Numbered from the stretch's first letter, positions 50,480 through 62,541 are shown. The stretch is DNA of 63,569 nt from Mycobacterium sp. UM_CSW (GCF_000455205.1 NZ_AUWQ01000059.1:1-63569); one strand, 5' to 3'. The notes: a model not told the origin generated them from the sequence alone. Program-made: numbers and translations.

Positions 50480-52840
50480 TCAGTCGCGCGAAAACGCGAG
50501 CGCCAGTTCCCTTTCCACGTCCGCGTACGGCCTGCCCGAGAAGTCGACGGTGACCTCGGCGATGGTGCCGCCGGTGAACGTGAACGGCGCCTTATAGCGG
50601 CTCGACACCCGCGAGCCGCCGTTGCGCCCGACGGTGATCCCGGCCCCCGCCAGTCCGAACGTTCCCGGATGGGTCACCACGTCCGCCAGGGTGCCGACCA
50701 CCTCGGCGTCGACGAACAGGGTCAGGTCACCGAGCGGGGTGTGGCTGTTCTCCACCGCTCCGGTCCGCGCGTAACGAACCCCCAGCAGGTGCCGGCCCAG
50801 CGGCACCGGGCCGGACGACGACACCAGCTGCTGGCGCTCGCCGAGGAAGTTGTAGACGTAGTGCAGCCGCCCGTCCTGGACGAACAGCACGTGGCCGCCG
50901 TGCGCGCCGCCCTGCTTGAACAGCACGCCTTCGGCACCGGTGGTATCCACGGTCACCTCGGCCAGCACGGCGAACGAGCGCCCGCGGATCTCGGCGGCGG
51001 CGCCGATGCCGACGTCGGCGCAGTCGGGATAGTAGGTGTAGCTGGACCGTTCGCCGACCAGGTAGGGCCGCGAGCGCATCATCGTCTCGATGATGTTCAG
51101 ATCCGACAGCGGCAGGCCGTTGTACTTGGCGGCCTCGGAGTACCACAGCGCCTTGAGCTCTTCCAGCTTCTCGGGTTGCTCGCCGGCCAGGTCGTGGCAC
51201 TGGCTGCGGTCGGCCTCGATGTGGAACAGCTCCCAGCGGTCGGCGTCGAAATGCGACCAACCGGCCGGTGTGGCGGCATGGACGGTGTTGGCGAACCAGC
51301 CCTCGTGCCAGATCCCGCGGGTGCCCAGCATGGTGTAGAACTGGGTCCGTTTGCCGGTGTCGGCACCCGGATCCGCAAGGGCCACTTTGAAACTCACGCC
51401 GTCCAGAGGTTTCTGCATGATGCCCTTGACCTGCTCGGGCGGCGTCATGCCCAGCAGGTCGTAGACGGTCGGGGTGATGTCGCAGACATTGACGTAGTTG
51501 TCGCGGACCTCGCCGTGCGCGGCAATTCCGTTGGGCCACGAGACGATTGCCGTGTCGGCGATGCCGCCCTCGTGCGAGGCGTAGCGCTTGTACAGCTTGT
51601 ACGGCGTGTTGAAAGCCATCGCCCACCCGATCGGGTAATGGTTGTAGGTCTCCGGGCCGCCCAGGTGGTCGAAGAGCTTCATGCTCTCCTCGACGGTGTC
51701 GATGTAGCCGTTGAAGAACTTGCCCTCGTTCACCGAGCCGTTGGGGCCGCCCTCGCCGCTGGCGCCGTTGTCGGAGATCACCACGATGATGGTGTCGTCC
51801 AGCTGGCCGGACTCCTCGAGGTAGTCCAGGATGCGGCCGATCTGGGCGTCGGTGTAGCTGAGGAAGCCGGCGAACACCTCGGCCATGCGGCAGAACAGCT
51901 TCTTTTCTTCTTCGCCCAGCGAATCCCAGGGCCGCACGGTGTCCTGCAGCGGCCACGGCTCGCCGTTGGGCCCCTTCACGTCGGCGTACGGGTTCACCGG
52001 CGACAGTTCGGTGTCCTGCGGCACGATGCCCATCGACTTCTGGTTTTCCAGCACGATCTCGCGGTAGCGCTCGTAGCCCATGTCGAACCGGCTCGCGTAG
52101 CGATCCGCCCACTCCTTGAAGACGTGGTGCGGGGCGTGGCCCGCGCCGGGGCACACATAGCTGAACCACGGCTTGTCGGGGGCGATCACCTTGGCGTCGC
52201 GGATGAACTCGATGGTCTTGTCCGCGATGTCCTTCGACAGGTGATAGCCGTCTTCCGGGGTGGCCGGCGGGTTGACCGGGTGGTTGTCGTACACCAGGTC
52301 CGGATACCACTGATCGGTCTCGCCGCCCATGAACCCGTAGAACCGCTCGAATCCGCGCGAGGTGGGCCAATGCCGTTTCGTCGAAGCCAGGTTCGACTCT
52401 TCCAGCGGCGTGAGGTGCCACTTCCCGACGCAGTAGGTGTTGTAGCCGCGCTCGGCGAGCACCTCGGAGATCAGCGCGGTGTCGGCGGGGATCCGTCCGT
52501 TGCAGTTGGGAAACCCGTCGGTGAACTCCTCGATGGTGGCCATGCCGACGGTGGTCGCGTTGCGCCCGGTCAGCAGGGACGCTCGCGTCGGCGAGCACAG
52601 CGCGGTGGTGTGGAACTGCGACAACCGCACGCCGCGCTCGGCGATCCGCGTCATTGCGGGCATCTCGACCAGGCCGCCGAAGCAGTCCCAGGTGGCGATC
52701 CCGGTGTCATCCCAGACGAGGTAGAGGATGTTCGGCGAGTTCTCCGGCGCCGTCGGTGCCGCGTACGGCCCCCAATCCGGCTCCGAGTCGCGGATATCCA
52801 GCTCGATCTTGCCTTTGAAATCCATCGATTCCGTTGTCAT
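50480..52840 (-). CDS. atsA: Arylsulfatase
   Basis: Hydrolyses aryl or steroid sulfate esters; 786 residues, the length of M. tuberculosis AtsA (Rv0711, 787). The type I sulfatase core has the FGE target C-S-P-T-R-A at Cys82 (ALCSPTRASLL) that becomes formylglycine. Metal ligands are in LVWDDTG, VISDNGAS (Asp, Asn) and GKWHLT. The C-terminal third is a beta-rich extension present in long sulfatases. No signal peptide is seen, so it is cytosolic or exported by another path. Coupled with FGE at 46120. Confidence 0.95.
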   Translation of the reverse strand: MTTESMDFKGKIELDIRDSEPDWGPYAAPTAPENSPNILYLVWDDTGIATWDCFGGLVEMPAMTRIAERGVRLSQFHTTALCSPTRASLLTGRNATTVGMATIEEFTDGFPNCNGRIPADTALISEVLAERGYNTYCVGKWHLTPLEESNLASTKRHWPTSRGFERFYGFMGGETDQWYPDLVYDNHPVNPPATPEDGYHLSKDIADKTIEFIRDAKVIAPDKPWFSYVCPGAGHAPHHVFKEWADRYASRFDMGYERYREIVLENQKSMGIVPQDTELSPVNPYADVKGPNGEPWPLQDTVRPWDSLGEEEKKLFCRMAEVFAGFLSYTDAQIGRILDYLEESGQLDDTIIVVISDNGASGEGGPNGSVNEGKFFNGYIDTVEESMKLFDHLGGPETYNHYPIGWAMAFNTPYKLYKRYASHEGGIADTAIVSWPNGIAAHGEVRDNYVNVCDITPTVYDLLGMTPPEQVKGIMQKPLDGVSFKVALADPGADTGKRTQFYTMLGTRGIWHEGWFANTVHAATPAGWSHFDADRWELFHIEADRSQCHDLAGEQPEKLEELKALWYSEAAKYNGLPLSDLNIIETMMRSRPYLVGERSSYTYYPDCADVGIGAAAEIRGRSFAVLAEVTVDTTGAEGVLFKQGGAHGGHVLFVQDGRLHYVYNFLGERQQLVSSSGPVPLGRHLLGVRYARTGAVENSHTPLGDLTLFVDAEVVGTLADVVTHPGTFGLAGAGITVGRNGGSRVSSRYKAPFTFTGGTIAEVTVDFSGRPYADVERELALAFSRD

Positions 52841-52885
52841 TCCAGCCTCGCCCCGGATAGCGCTCGATTGAAGGTCGCCCGGAGA

Positions 52886-53548
52886 TTACACCCGCGATGT
52901 ATGAGTTGGCTGAGGAATCGTCGACGGCGTGAGCGGAGTGCGACGCAGCCACCGTCGCACGCACAAGAACGGTATCGTCCAACCCAGCCACGCGCCGAGG
53001 CCCGCAACGAACCACAGGTAGTGCTGCGCGTTGCCACCAAAGACGCTGTCGCGCAACGGCAGCAGGGTGATGAACAGTATCGGCGTCCAGATCCGGTTGG
53101 TGATGACCGACAGCGCGAGCGTCGCGCTGCTGACCATGTGGCGACGGTGGTCGGCGAACCTGCGTTGCCGCGCCGCCTGGTAGCCGTTCATCGTGTACCA
53201 AAGCCACAGCGACGCCAGGAAGATGTTGCTGGCCGCCAGGAAAGGGCCGAACGGCGTCGCCGCCCCGATGGCCATCGCGCATACGGCGGCCGGGATCGCG
53301 GCCGCGACATAAATCCGCCCCATGCGCCGGTGCAGCGCGGGCCGGCGTGCCCGCAGCCCCGGCCAGATCTGCACAACGGCGGCCACCATCGCGGCGGCGG
53401 CGAACATCACGTGGCCAACGAGCAGCGGGTAGTGCAGCGCGAACGTGGCCGGGACGCGCGTCGCACCGGTGAAGTAGGGCGGCAGGGAGTAGGCGAGGAA
53501 GGCGACGACGACCACGGCCAGGCCCGTCGCGGACTTTGCGTATGACAT
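52886..53548 (-). CDS. DUF2306-type membrane protein
   Basis: 220 residues with about six membrane spans (near 5-22, 42-60, 79-100, 105-125, 145-165 and 180-200). The motifs HYPLLVGHVMFAAAAMVAAVVQIWP and HRRMGRIYVAAAIPAAVCAMAIG match the DUF2306 family, and RFADHRRHMVSSATLALSVITNRIW is its second half. Its function is unknown. It is divergent from the TetR gene at 53594 across 45 bases, so it is the probable target of that repressor. Confidence 0.8.
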   Translation of the reverse strand: MSYAKSATGLAVVVVAFLAYSLPPYFTGATRVPATFALHYPLLVGHVMFAAAAMVAAVVQIWPGLRARRPALHRRMGRIYVAAAIPAAVCAMAIGAATPFGPFLAASNIFLASLWLWYTMNGYQAARQRRFADHRRHMVSSATLALSVITNRIWTPILFITLLPLRDSVFGGNAQHYLWFVAGLGAWLGWTIPFLCVRRWLRRTPLTPSTIPQPTHTSRV

Positions 53549-53593
53549 ACGCCGGAGCGTACGCTATACGCATCAGGCACGCATCTCTATACG

Positions 53594-54301
53594 ATGGCGG
53601 TGATGTCTGACGAGGATCTGCCCCGCGCCCTGAAGCTGCTCTGGCGGGAGCCCGCCCGCGACCGGCGGACGGGGGGCCTGAACCGGGAGCGCATCGTCGC
53701 CGCGGCGGTCGAGCTGGCCGACGCCGACGGGTTGGCCGCCCTGTCGATGGCCCGGCTGGCCGAGCGGCTGGGCTGCGGGACGATGTCGCTGTACCGCCAC
53801 GTCGCCAACAAGGACGAACTTCTGACGTTCATGCTGTCGACGGCGCCGGGACCGCCCCCCGCGCCGTCGGATCCGGCGGATTGGCGTGGCGCTCTTGGCG
53901 ATTGGGCCACGGGGCTGTGGGACGTGTACCACCGCCACCCGTGGGTGTTGCAGGCGGCCGCGGCCGGGCCGCCCGCCGATCCGGGGCAGTTGGCATGGCT
54001 GGACGCCGGGCTCGCGACGCTCGATGCCACGAAGTTGGCCGAGCGCGACAAGCTGGCCGCGGTCATGGCCGTGCTGCATTTCGTTCGCGGCGCCGCGGCG
54101 CTGGCGATCGAGGCCGCGCCCGTCGACGGCCCCGCCTACCCAGCCCTGCTACGCCGGGTGATCGACGCCGACCGATTCCCCGCGCTGTCGGCCGCGCTGG
54201 ACGCCGGGGCCTTCGACGACGCGGACGCTGACTACCGCGCCGAGTTCCGGTCCGGGTTAGGACAGCTGCTCGACGGCATCGCGGTCAGGGCCGCGAGTTA
54301 A
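53594..54301 (+). CDS. TetR/AcrR-family regulator
   Basis: 235 residues. The helix-turn-helix reads NRERIVAAAVELADADGLAALSMARLAERLGCGTMSLYRHVANKDELLTFM, a TetR type with an N-terminal arm of 35 residues. ATG 53594 is the outermost start; ATG 53603 (MSDEDLP) is an alternative. The 45-bp divergent region has a repeated TATACG (53565-53570 and 53588-53593) that may be part of operator or -10 sites. The likely target is the DUF2306 gene. It ends 6 bases before rpsQ stops on the other strand. Confidence 0.9.
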   Translation: MAVMSDEDLPRALKLLWREPARDRRTGGLNRERIVAAAVELADADGLAALSMARLAERLGCGTMSLYRHVANKDELLTFMLSTAPGPPPAPSDPADWRGALGDWATGLWDVYHRHPWVLQAAAAGPPADPGQLAWLDAGLATLDATKLAERDKLAAVMAVLHFVRGAAALAIEAAPVDGPAYPALLRRVIDADRFPALSAALDAGAFDDADADYRAEFRSGLGQLLDGIAVRAAS

Positions 54302-54307
54302 GACCGG

Positions 54308-54667
54308 CTACTTGGCCTTCTCGAGGATCTCGACGAGCCGCCAGCGCTTAGTGGCGGACATCGGGCGCGTCTCCATCAGCGAGACGCGGTCGCCGATGCC
54401 GGCGGTGCTGTTCTCGTCGTGCGCCTTGACCTTCTTGGTGGTCCGGATGATCTTGCCGTACAACGGGTGACGCATGCGGTCTTCCAGCTCGACCACGATG
54501 GTCTTCTGCATCTTGTCGCTGACCACGTAGCCGATGCGCACCTTGCGCCGGCCGCGCGCCTTCGGGTTGGCCGGAGTGTGCTTGGGGCCCTTGTCCTTCG
54601 CCGCGGCGTCGGTGGGAGCGGCCTTCTTGGGGGCAGCCTTTGCGGGCGCCTTCTTAGCTTCTGCCAT
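54308..54667 (-). CDS. rpsQ: 30S ribosomal protein S17
   Basis: 119 residues from ATG 54667, which overlaps the rpmC stop (TGATG); GTG 54670 is an alternative. The S17 core is [43 protein letters not shown]. It carries a long Lys/Ala/Pro N-terminal extension of about 35 residues ([15 protein letters not shown]) not found in E. coli S17, but typical of mycobacteria. It is the last gene of the S10 half. Confidence 0.96.
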   Translation of the reverse strand: MAEAKKAPAKAAPKKAAPTDAAAKDKGPKHTPANPKARGRRKVRIGYVVSDKMQKTIVVELEDRMRHPLYGKIIRTTKKVKAHDENSTAGIGDRVSLMETRPMSATKRWRLVEILEKAK

Positions 54668-54912
54668 CACGAATCCTTAGTTCCGTCGGTGCCGTCGGGT
54701 CCGCTGGCCAGGCCCAGTTCCCGTTCGCGCAGCACGGTGTAGACGCGCGCGATTTCCTGACGCACCGTGCGGAGCCGGCGGTTGTTGTTGAGCTGTCCGG
54801 TCGCCATCTGGAAGCGCAGGTTGAACAGCTCCTCCTTGGATTCGCGCAGGCGATCGGTGAGCTCTTCGTCGGTGAGCTCGCGCAGTTCGCCCGGCGAAAT
54901 GCCCAGTGCCAT
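54667..54912 (-). CDS. rpmC: 50S ribosomal protein L29
   Basis: 81 residues: [56 protein letters not shown] 54912 overlaps the rplP stop by one base. The longer upstream frame is part of rplP in another frame. L29 sits near the exit tunnel where chaperones and SRP dock. Confidence 0.96.
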   Translation of the reverse strand: MALGISPGELRELTDEELTDRLRESKEELFNLRFQMATGQLNNNRRLRTVRQEIARVYTVLRERELGLASGPDGTDGTKDS

Positions 54913-55328
54913 CAGAACTGATCCTCTCGGGTCACGATGCGTGCCTTGATCGGCAGCTTGTGGATTGCGCGGGTGAGCGCGGCGCGGGCCGTCTGCTCGT
55001 TGGGGTAGCTGAGCTCGAACAGCACCCGGCCCGGCTTGACGTTGACGACCCACCACTCCGGGGAGCCCTTACCCGAACCCATCCGGGTCTCGGCGGGCTT
55101 CTTGGTCAGCGGGCGGTCGGGGAAGACGTTGATCCACACCTTGCCGCCACGCTTGATGTGCCGATTGATCGCGATACGAGCCGATTCGATCTGGCGGTTG
55201 GTCACGTATGCGTGCTCGAGCGCCTGGATGCCGTAGTCACCGAAGTTCACCTGCGTGCCGCCGCTGGCGATGCCGCGCTGGCGCGGGTGGTGTTGCTTGC
55301 GGTGCTTAACCTTGCGGGGAATCAACAT
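54912..55328 (-). CDS. rplP: 50S ribosomal protein L16
   Basis: 138 residues: [19 protein letters not shown] start, [46 protein letters not shown]. Standard length. It lies 3 bases after rpsC. Confidence 0.97.
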   Translation of the reverse strand: MLIPRKVKHRKQHHPRQRGIASGGTQVNFGDYGIQALEHAYVTNRQIESARIAINRHIKRGGKVWINVFPDRPLTKKPAETRMGSGKGSPEWWVVNVKPGRVLFELSYPNEQTARAALTRAIHKLPIKARIVTREDQF

Positions 55329-55331
55329 GAT

Positions 55332-57003
<1,672 letters not shown>

Positions 57004-57018
57004 GTCTTGCTACTCCTG

Positions 57019-57861
<843 letters not shown>

Positions 57862-57877
57862 GTCTAATCAGGTCTTT

Positions 57878-58180
57878 CTAGCTCGGTGCGCCGAAGAGGT
57901 CGATCGGCTTGCTGCCCGGGGCCAGGGTCACGATGGCGCGCTTGGTGCCCTTGCGCTTGCCGTAACCGGTCCGGGTGCGCTTGCGCTTGCCCTGCCGGTT
58001 CGCGGTGTTCACCGACGCGACCTTGACGGAGAAGATCTTCTCGATGGCGATCTTGATCTGCGTCTTGTTCGAGTCGGGGTGCACCACGAACGTGTAGACG
58101 TTGTCGTCCAGCAGCGAATAGGACTTCTCGGAGATGACCGGCGCCAGGATGATGTCGCGGGGGTCAGCGATGGTCGCCAT
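57878..58180 (-). CDS. rplW: 50S ribosomal protein L23
   Basis: 100 residues: [45 protein letters not shown]. Docking site at the tunnel exit for trigger factor and SRP. The start shares a base with the rplD stop. Confidence 0.97.
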   Translation of the reverse strand: MATIADPRDIILAPVISEKSYSLLDDNVYTFVVHPDSNKTQIKIAIEKIFSVKVASVNTANRQGKRKRTRTGYGKRKGTKRAIVTLAPGSKPIDLFGAPS

Positions 58181-58845
58181 CAGGCCGAAACCTCCTCGGC
58201 AGAGCTGGTGTTGGCGGCAGTGTTAGCCGCGATGTAGGCGTTGAGGGCCTCGACGCTGAACACCACGTCATCGGAGCGCAGCACGTCGTAGGTGTTGAGC
58301 TGGTCGGGCGCCAACACATGCACGCCGGGCAGGTTGCGCACGCTCTTGGCACCTGTCTCGTCGGCGCGGCCGATGACCAGCAGCAGCCGCTTGCGATCGG
58401 ACAGCGTGTCCAGAAATGCCTTGGCGCTCTTGGTCGACGGGGTCTGGCCCGCGACCAACTCGGTGATCGCGTGGATGCGTCCGTTGCGCGCGCGGTCGGA
58501 CAGCGCCCCCCGCAATGCCGCGGCGATCATCTTCTTGGGTGTCCGCTGGCTGTAGTCGCGCGGCTTGGGGCCGTGCACCGTGCCACCGCCGGTGAACTGC
58601 GGGGCCCGCGTCGAACCCTGCCGGGCGCGTCCGGTGCCCTTCTGCCGGTAGGGCTTGCGGCCACCGCCGCTCACCTCGCCGCGCGTCTTGGTCGAGTGCG
58701 TGCCCTGGCGGGCGGCGGCGCGTTGCGCGGTGACCACCTGGTGCATCAGCGCGATATTGGCCGGGGCGTCGAACAATTCAGCGGGCAGCTCGACGGAGCC
58801 GTCGACCGTGCCGTCCGGCGTCTTGACGTCAATCTTGAGTGCCAT
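58180..58845 (-). CDS. rplD: 50S ribosomal protein L4
   Basis: 221 residues: the loop [49 protein letters not shown] lies in the tunnel. In E. coli, L4 represses the S10 operon through its leader; whether this holds here is unknown. It overlaps rplC by one base. Confidence 0.97.
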   Translation of the reverse strand: MALKIDVKTPDGTVDGSVELPAELFDAPANIALMHQVVTAQRAAARQGTHSTKTRGEVSGGGRKPYRQKGTGRARQGSTRAPQFTGGGTVHGPKPRDYSQRTPKKMIAAALRGALSDRARNGRIHAITELVAGQTPSTKSAKAFLDTLSDRKRLLLVIGRADETGAKSVRNLPGVHVLAPDQLNTYDVLRSDDVVFSVEALNAYIAANTAANTSSAEEVSA

Positions 58846-59519
58846 CAGTTCTCACCTCGTTTGATCGCGCTGCGAACCATCACGAGTCCGCCGGTGCGGC
58901 CGGGGACCGCACCCTTGATCAACAGCACGCCGTTCTCGGCATCGACCTTGTGCACCAACAGGTTCTGCACGGTCACCCGGTCGTTGCCCATCCGGCCGGC
59001 CATCCGGGTGCCCTTGAAGACCCGGGCGGGCGTGGCGCAGCCGCCGATCGAACCCGGCCGGCGGTGCACCGCCTGGGCACCGTGGCTGGCGCCCTGGCCG
59101 CGAAAGCCGTGCCGCTTCATGGTGCCGGCGAACCCCTTGCCCTTGGAGGTGCCGGTCACGTCGACGTAGGCGCCGTCGGCGAAGATCTCCGCCGTCAGCT
59201 CCTGGCCGACCTCGTATTCGGCGGCGGCGTCGGGGTTGTCCAGCCGCAGCTCGGCCAGGAAGCGGCGCGGGTTGACGCCCGCCGCCGTGTACTGACCGGT
59301 GACCGGCTTGTTGACCTTGCGCGGGCTGATCTCGCCGTACGCCAACTGCACGGCGCTGTAGCCGTCGCGCTCCGGCGTGCGGATGCGGGTCACCACGTTG
59401 GGACCGGCCTTGACCACCGTCACCGGCACGACCCGGTTGTTCTCGTCGAACACCTGCGTCATGCCCAGCTTGGTACCCAGAAGGCCCCGCCTTTGGGCGG
59501 GATTGCTCTGTCTTGCCAT
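58845..59519 (-). CDS. rplC: 50S ribosomal protein L3
   Basis: 224 residues: [32 protein letters not shown] and the [36 protein letters not shown] signature. The start [11 protein letters not shown] has seven more residues than the M. tuberculosis MARKGILGTKLG start as I recall it. It is 14 bases downstream of rpsJ. Confidence 0.97.
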   Translation of the reverse strand: MARQSNPAQRRGLLGTKLGMTQVFDENNRVVPVTVVKAGPNVVTRIRTPERDGYSAVQLAYGEISPRKVNKPVTGQYTAAGVNPRRFLAELRLDNPDAAAEYEVGQELTAEIFADGAYVDVTGTSKGKGFAGTMKRHGFRGQGASHGAQAVHRRPGSIGGCATPARVFKGTRMAGRMGNDRVTVQNLLVHKVDAENGVLLIKGAVPGRTGGLVMVRSAIKRGEN

Positions 59520-59533
59520 GAGTTCTGGATCTC

Positions 59534-59839
59534 CTACTGGATGTTGACGTCGACACTGGCCGGAAGGTCGATGCGCATCAGCGCGTCGACCGTCTTCGGC
59601 GTCGGATCGAGGATGTCAATCAACCGCTTATGCGTGCGCATCTCGAAGTGCTCCCGCGAGTCCTTGTACTTGTGCGGGGAGCGGATGACGCAATACACGT
59701 TCTTCTCGGTCGGCAGCGGCACCGGCCCTACGACGCTGGCACCCGTGCGGACGACGGTCTCGACGATCTTTCGCGCCGATGCGTCGATGGCCTCATGGTC
59801 GTAGGCCTTAAGCCTGATGCGGATCTTCTGTCCCGCCAC
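59534..59839 (-). CDS. rpsJ: 30S ribosomal protein S10 (NusE)
   Basis: 101 residues from GTG 59839 (the [25 protein letters not shown] start); GTAGGAGAAAGC precedes it. The frame open to 59911 is rejected since it enters the leader. S10 also acts in antitermination with NusB. It is the first gene of the S10 half of the ribosomal cluster. Confidence 0.97.
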   Translation of the reverse strand: MAGQKIRIRLKAYDHEAIDASARKIVETVVRTGASVVGPVPLPTEKNVYCVIRSPHKYKDSREHFEMRTHKRLIDILDPTPKTVDALMRIDLPASVDVNIQ

Positions 59840-60169
59840 GCTTTCTCCTACCCTCACTCCTCTTAAAGCCCGTGTCCCGGGCTGGTGCCCCCGGCGCGCG
59901 GATCGGCCCAACCTTGGGCCGGTCGAGCGTCGCGCCGGATACTGCGCCGCTGTTTACCTGTCGTGGTCCACCGGCCCCCGCGGTCGGGCGTGTCACCCTT
60001 ACGCAGCCTCGTGCGCGGCCGAAATTGGTCGCATTCCGAGGTGGGGACCGGATGCGCCCGGTTGGGCGCTGGTCGTATGCCCGGCCAGGCAGAACCCGGC
60101 GCAAGGCAACCTGAACAGTATGCCTCAGATCATGGGTTTGGCCAAATCCCAGGCAAACCTCGCCGGGAC
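59840..60169 (-). other. Non-coding S10 leader/promoter region
   Basis: 330 bases upstream of rpsJ without a supported gene. It should hold the S10-operon promoter and 5' leader. Two inverted repeats are seen near the rpsJ end: AGCCCG...CGGGCT (59867-59883) and the stronger palindrome at 59904-59921. I could not fix a -35/-10 pair with confidence. The far side holds the stop of the TetR gene. Confidence 0.6.
59904..59921 (-). promoter_or_regulatory. Palindrome in the S10 leader
   Basis: CGGCCCAA-CC-TTGGGCCG is a perfect 8-bp stem with a 2-base loop, 65 bases upstream of the rpsJ GTG. In the transcript it would be a stable hairpin if the start lies further upstream, otherwise it is an operator-like DNA site. 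A weaker hairpin stands between it and the ribosome site. Confidence 0.5.
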
Positions 60170-60781
60170 TCAGGCACCAGCGGATTCGGTGGTCGCCGCG
60201 TCGGCCCTGTGCTGGGCCCGCTGCACGTGCAGGAAACCATCGACGGCGGCGCGCGCGCACTCGCGGTAGTCGAAGTCGGGCAGGGTCGACAGGCGTCCCA
60301 GCATCAGCGGGCCGATCAGCAGCGCGATGGCGCGCGACCGGTCGACCTCGCCCAGTTCGGCGGCGGCCTCGGGGCTGTCGAAAACCGCGTCGAACGGGGC
60401 AGCGTACTGCTGCGCGATGCGCTCCCGCAGCGTGCATATCGACGCGCTGTCGGCGGTGCCAACCTGGTGGGGTTCCGGCAACTTATCCAGGTCGCGGCCC
60501 AGCGAGAGCCACGACATGGCCGTCAGCAGGGCCGGCGCCTGCGCCACGGTTTCGGCATGGGCGAGGACCAACCCGATCAGGCGATCGCGCAGCGAGCCGT
60601 CGGCCGGCGGCATCGGCGGCGGCGGTATCAGGCTGTTGAATGCCGCTGCCAGCAAATCATTTCCACTCGGGAAGTGGCGATACAGGGTCGCCCTCGCTAC
60701 ATTGGCGCTACGAGTGACCGCATCGACGGTCACCGCGCTGGGCCCCCCCGAACGCAGCAGCGCAGCCGCGGCCTCGAGCAA
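60170..60781 (-). CDS. TetR/AcrR-family regulator of the adjacent MFS efflux gene
   Basis: 203 residues from the TTG at 60781. The helix-turn-helix is VTVDAVTRSANVARATLYRHFPSGNDLL. The start is odd: the conserved helix begins upstream of the TTG (PRPARSRAR precedes LLEAAA), and the open frame upstream has no ATG or GTG before a stop, only ATT. Either a rare ATT start is used, or the gene begins at TTG with a shortened first helix. It is divergent from the MFS gene and presumably represses it. Confidence 0.88.
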   Translation of the reverse strand: MLEAAAALLRSGGPSAVTVDAVTRSANVARATLYRHFPSGNDLLAAAFNSLIPPPPMPPADGSLRDRLIGLVLAHAETVAQAPALLTAMSWLSLGRDLDKLPEPHQVGTADSASICTLRERIAQQYAAPFDAVFDSPEAAAELGEVDRSRAIALLIGPLMLGRLSTLPDFDYRECARAAVDGFLHVQRAQHRADAATTESAGA

Positions 60782-60851
60782 ACGGGCCCTGGACCGCGCT
60801 GGACGGGGATCGGTACTTCCGCCGGTAATTGTGAGCTACCTCCCGGTTTGG

Positions 60852-60889
60852 GACCAAGACTATCGGTTTACCTACAAGACCAAGAGTCT
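60852..60889. promoter_or_regulatory. Repeats in the TetR/MFS divergent region
   Basis: GACCAAGA occurs at 60852-60859 and 60878-60885 (period 26), and AGACT...AGTCT forms an inverted repeat at 60857-60889. On the minus strand TTGGTC, 15 bases, TAGTCT could be a promoter for the TetR gene. These overlap, as expected for a repressor site, but no single clean palindrome stands out. Confidence 0.4.
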
Positions 60890-60927
60890 CGAAAATCTCG
60901 CTACGCCCCCGCTAGGAGGCGCTCCAT

Positions 60928-62541
60928 ATGATCGAAACGCTGGTACGGCCTGATCAGCGTAATGAGGCAAGGCGCATCGGGGGTAGTCCCCGCGCCCGAA
61001 CTTGGACCCTGGCCGTCGCCTGCATGGGCGTCGGGCTGGTCGTCGCGTCGATGACGGCGCTGAACACCGCGCTGGGCGACCTTGCGGTCGCCACCTCGGC
61101 GACCCAGTCCCAGCTGACCTGGGTCGTCGACGGTTACACGGTGGCGCTGGCCTGCTTGCTGCTGCCCGCCGGCGCGATCGGTGACCGCTACGGCAGGCGG
61201 GGCGCATTGCTCGTCGGTTTGCTCGTCTTCGCCCTGGGCTCCGCGGCGCCGGCGCTGTTGCACAGCCCGCTGCAGATCATCGCGGGACGGGCCGTTGCCG
61301 GCGTCGGCGCCGCGTTCGTGATGCCCGCGACGCTGTCGCTGCTGACGGTGGCCTACCCGAAGGAGGACCGCATCAAGGCCGTCGGGATCTGGGCCGGGAC
61401 GGCCGGTTCGGGCGGGGTGCTGGGCATGTTCGGATCCGGCCTGCTGCTGCGCTTTTGGGACTGGCACGCGATCTTCTGGTCGTTGGGCGCCGCCGCGCTG
61501 GCGATCTTCGCGCTGGCGTGCACCGTCGCGTCGTCGCGGGAAGCCAACGCGCCCCGGGTCGATTCGCTAGGCGCGGTGCTGATCGGCGCGGCCGTCGCGA
61601 TCGCGGTGGCCGCGATCCTGGAGGCGCCCGACCGCGGCTGGAGCGACCCCCTGATCTGGAGCGGGCTGGTCGCCGGGGCGATCATCGCGGCCGTGTTCGG
61701 CGTCGTCGAATTCCGGACCCGCCATCCCCTGCTCGACGTGCGACTGTTCGGCGATCCGAGTTTCGCCACCGGCGTGGCGACGATCGTCGTCCTGTTCGGC
61801 GCTACGTTCGGCTTCTTCTACCTGGGCATGCAGTACGTGCAGCAGATCATGGGCTACTCCCCGCTGATGACGGCGGTGGCGTTCGGCCCGTTCATGGTGC
61901 CGCTGGGCATTTTTTCGGCGCTGTCGTTTTGGTATGTGCCGAAGTTCGGGCTGCGGCTGGTGCTATTCGTGGGCACGTTGACGATGGCGGTCGGCTTCCT
62001 GTGCATGCAGACACTCGACCTGCATTCGAGTTTCCTCGGCATGGCGTGGCCGACGCTGATCCTGAGCACCGGCATCGGATTCTGCACCGCGCCTACGACT
62101 TCGGCGATCATGGGCGCGGTCCCGGACGAAAAGCAGGGGGTCGCGTCCGCGGTCAACGACACGTCGCGCGAGATGGGCGGCGCCCTGGGGATCGCCGTGG
62201 CCGGCTCGATACTGGCCGGCCGCTACTCCCACGAGCTGGCGCCCAGGTTGGCGGGGTTCCCCGCCCCGGTGCGCGGCCCGGCGACCGACTCGCTCGCCAA
62301 GGCGGTCGAGGTGGCCGGGAAGCTGGGGCCGCAAGGCGCCCAGCTGGCCGATGTCAGCAAAGCGGCGTTCATGACGGCGATGCACGCCTCGACGACGGTC
62401 ATGGCCGTGATCGTCACCATCGCCGCGGTCCTGATCGGCCTGTGGGCTCCCGGCCGCGACGGGCGGCAGCTGAAGGCGGTGCGCCGGCTCTTGGCCGGGG
62501 CGCGCCCCGGCGTCGGGCGGCATCGAGAACCGGCGCGCTGA
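60928..62541 (+). CDS. MFS multidrug efflux transporter (EmrB/QacA, 14-span)
   Basis: 537 residues with 14 predicted spans, a proton antiporter of the DHA2 class. The antiporter motif in loop 2-3 is GAIGDRYGRRGALLVG; WVVDGYTVALACLLLPAG (span 2) and the ILAGRYSHELAP segment near the last loop are typical. AGGAGG (60914-60919) lies 8 bases ahead of ATG 60928. It is divergent from the TetR gene, which is the classical repressor/pump pair. Drug or lipid substrates are unknown. A 40-residue basic C-terminal tail is cytosolic. Confidence 0.93.
   Translation: MIETLVRPDQRNEARRIGGSPRARTWTLAVACMGVGLVVASMTALNTALGDLAVATSATQSQLTWVVDGYTVALACLLLPAGAIGDRYGRRGALLVGLLVFALGSAAPALLHSPLQIIAGRAVAGVGAAFVMPATLSLLTVAYPKEDRIKAVGIWAGTAGSGGVLGMFGSGLLLRFWDWHAIFWSLGAAALAIFALACTVASSREANAPRVDSLGAVLIGAAVAIAVAAILEAPDRGWSDPLIWSGLVAGAIIAAVFGVVEFRTRHPLLDVRLFGDPSFATGVATIVVLFGATFGFFYLGMQYVQQIMGYSPLMTAVAFGPFMVPLGIFSALSFWYVPKFGLRLVLFVGTLTMAVGFLCMQTLDLHSSFLGMAWPTLILSTGIGFCTAPTTSAIMGAVPDEKQGVASAVNDTSREMGGALGIAVAGSILAGRYSHELAPRLAGFPAPVRGPATDSLAKAVEVAGKLGPQGAQLADVSKAAFMTAMHASTTVMAVIVTIAAVLIGLWAPGRDGRQLKAVRRLLAGARPGVGRHREPAR

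Noticed and set aside
50417-53545. 1042-codon open frame antisense to atsA and the DUF2306 gene
   Set aside because: Shadow of high-GC coding on the opposite strand. The arylsulfatase motifs on the minus strand are unambiguous.
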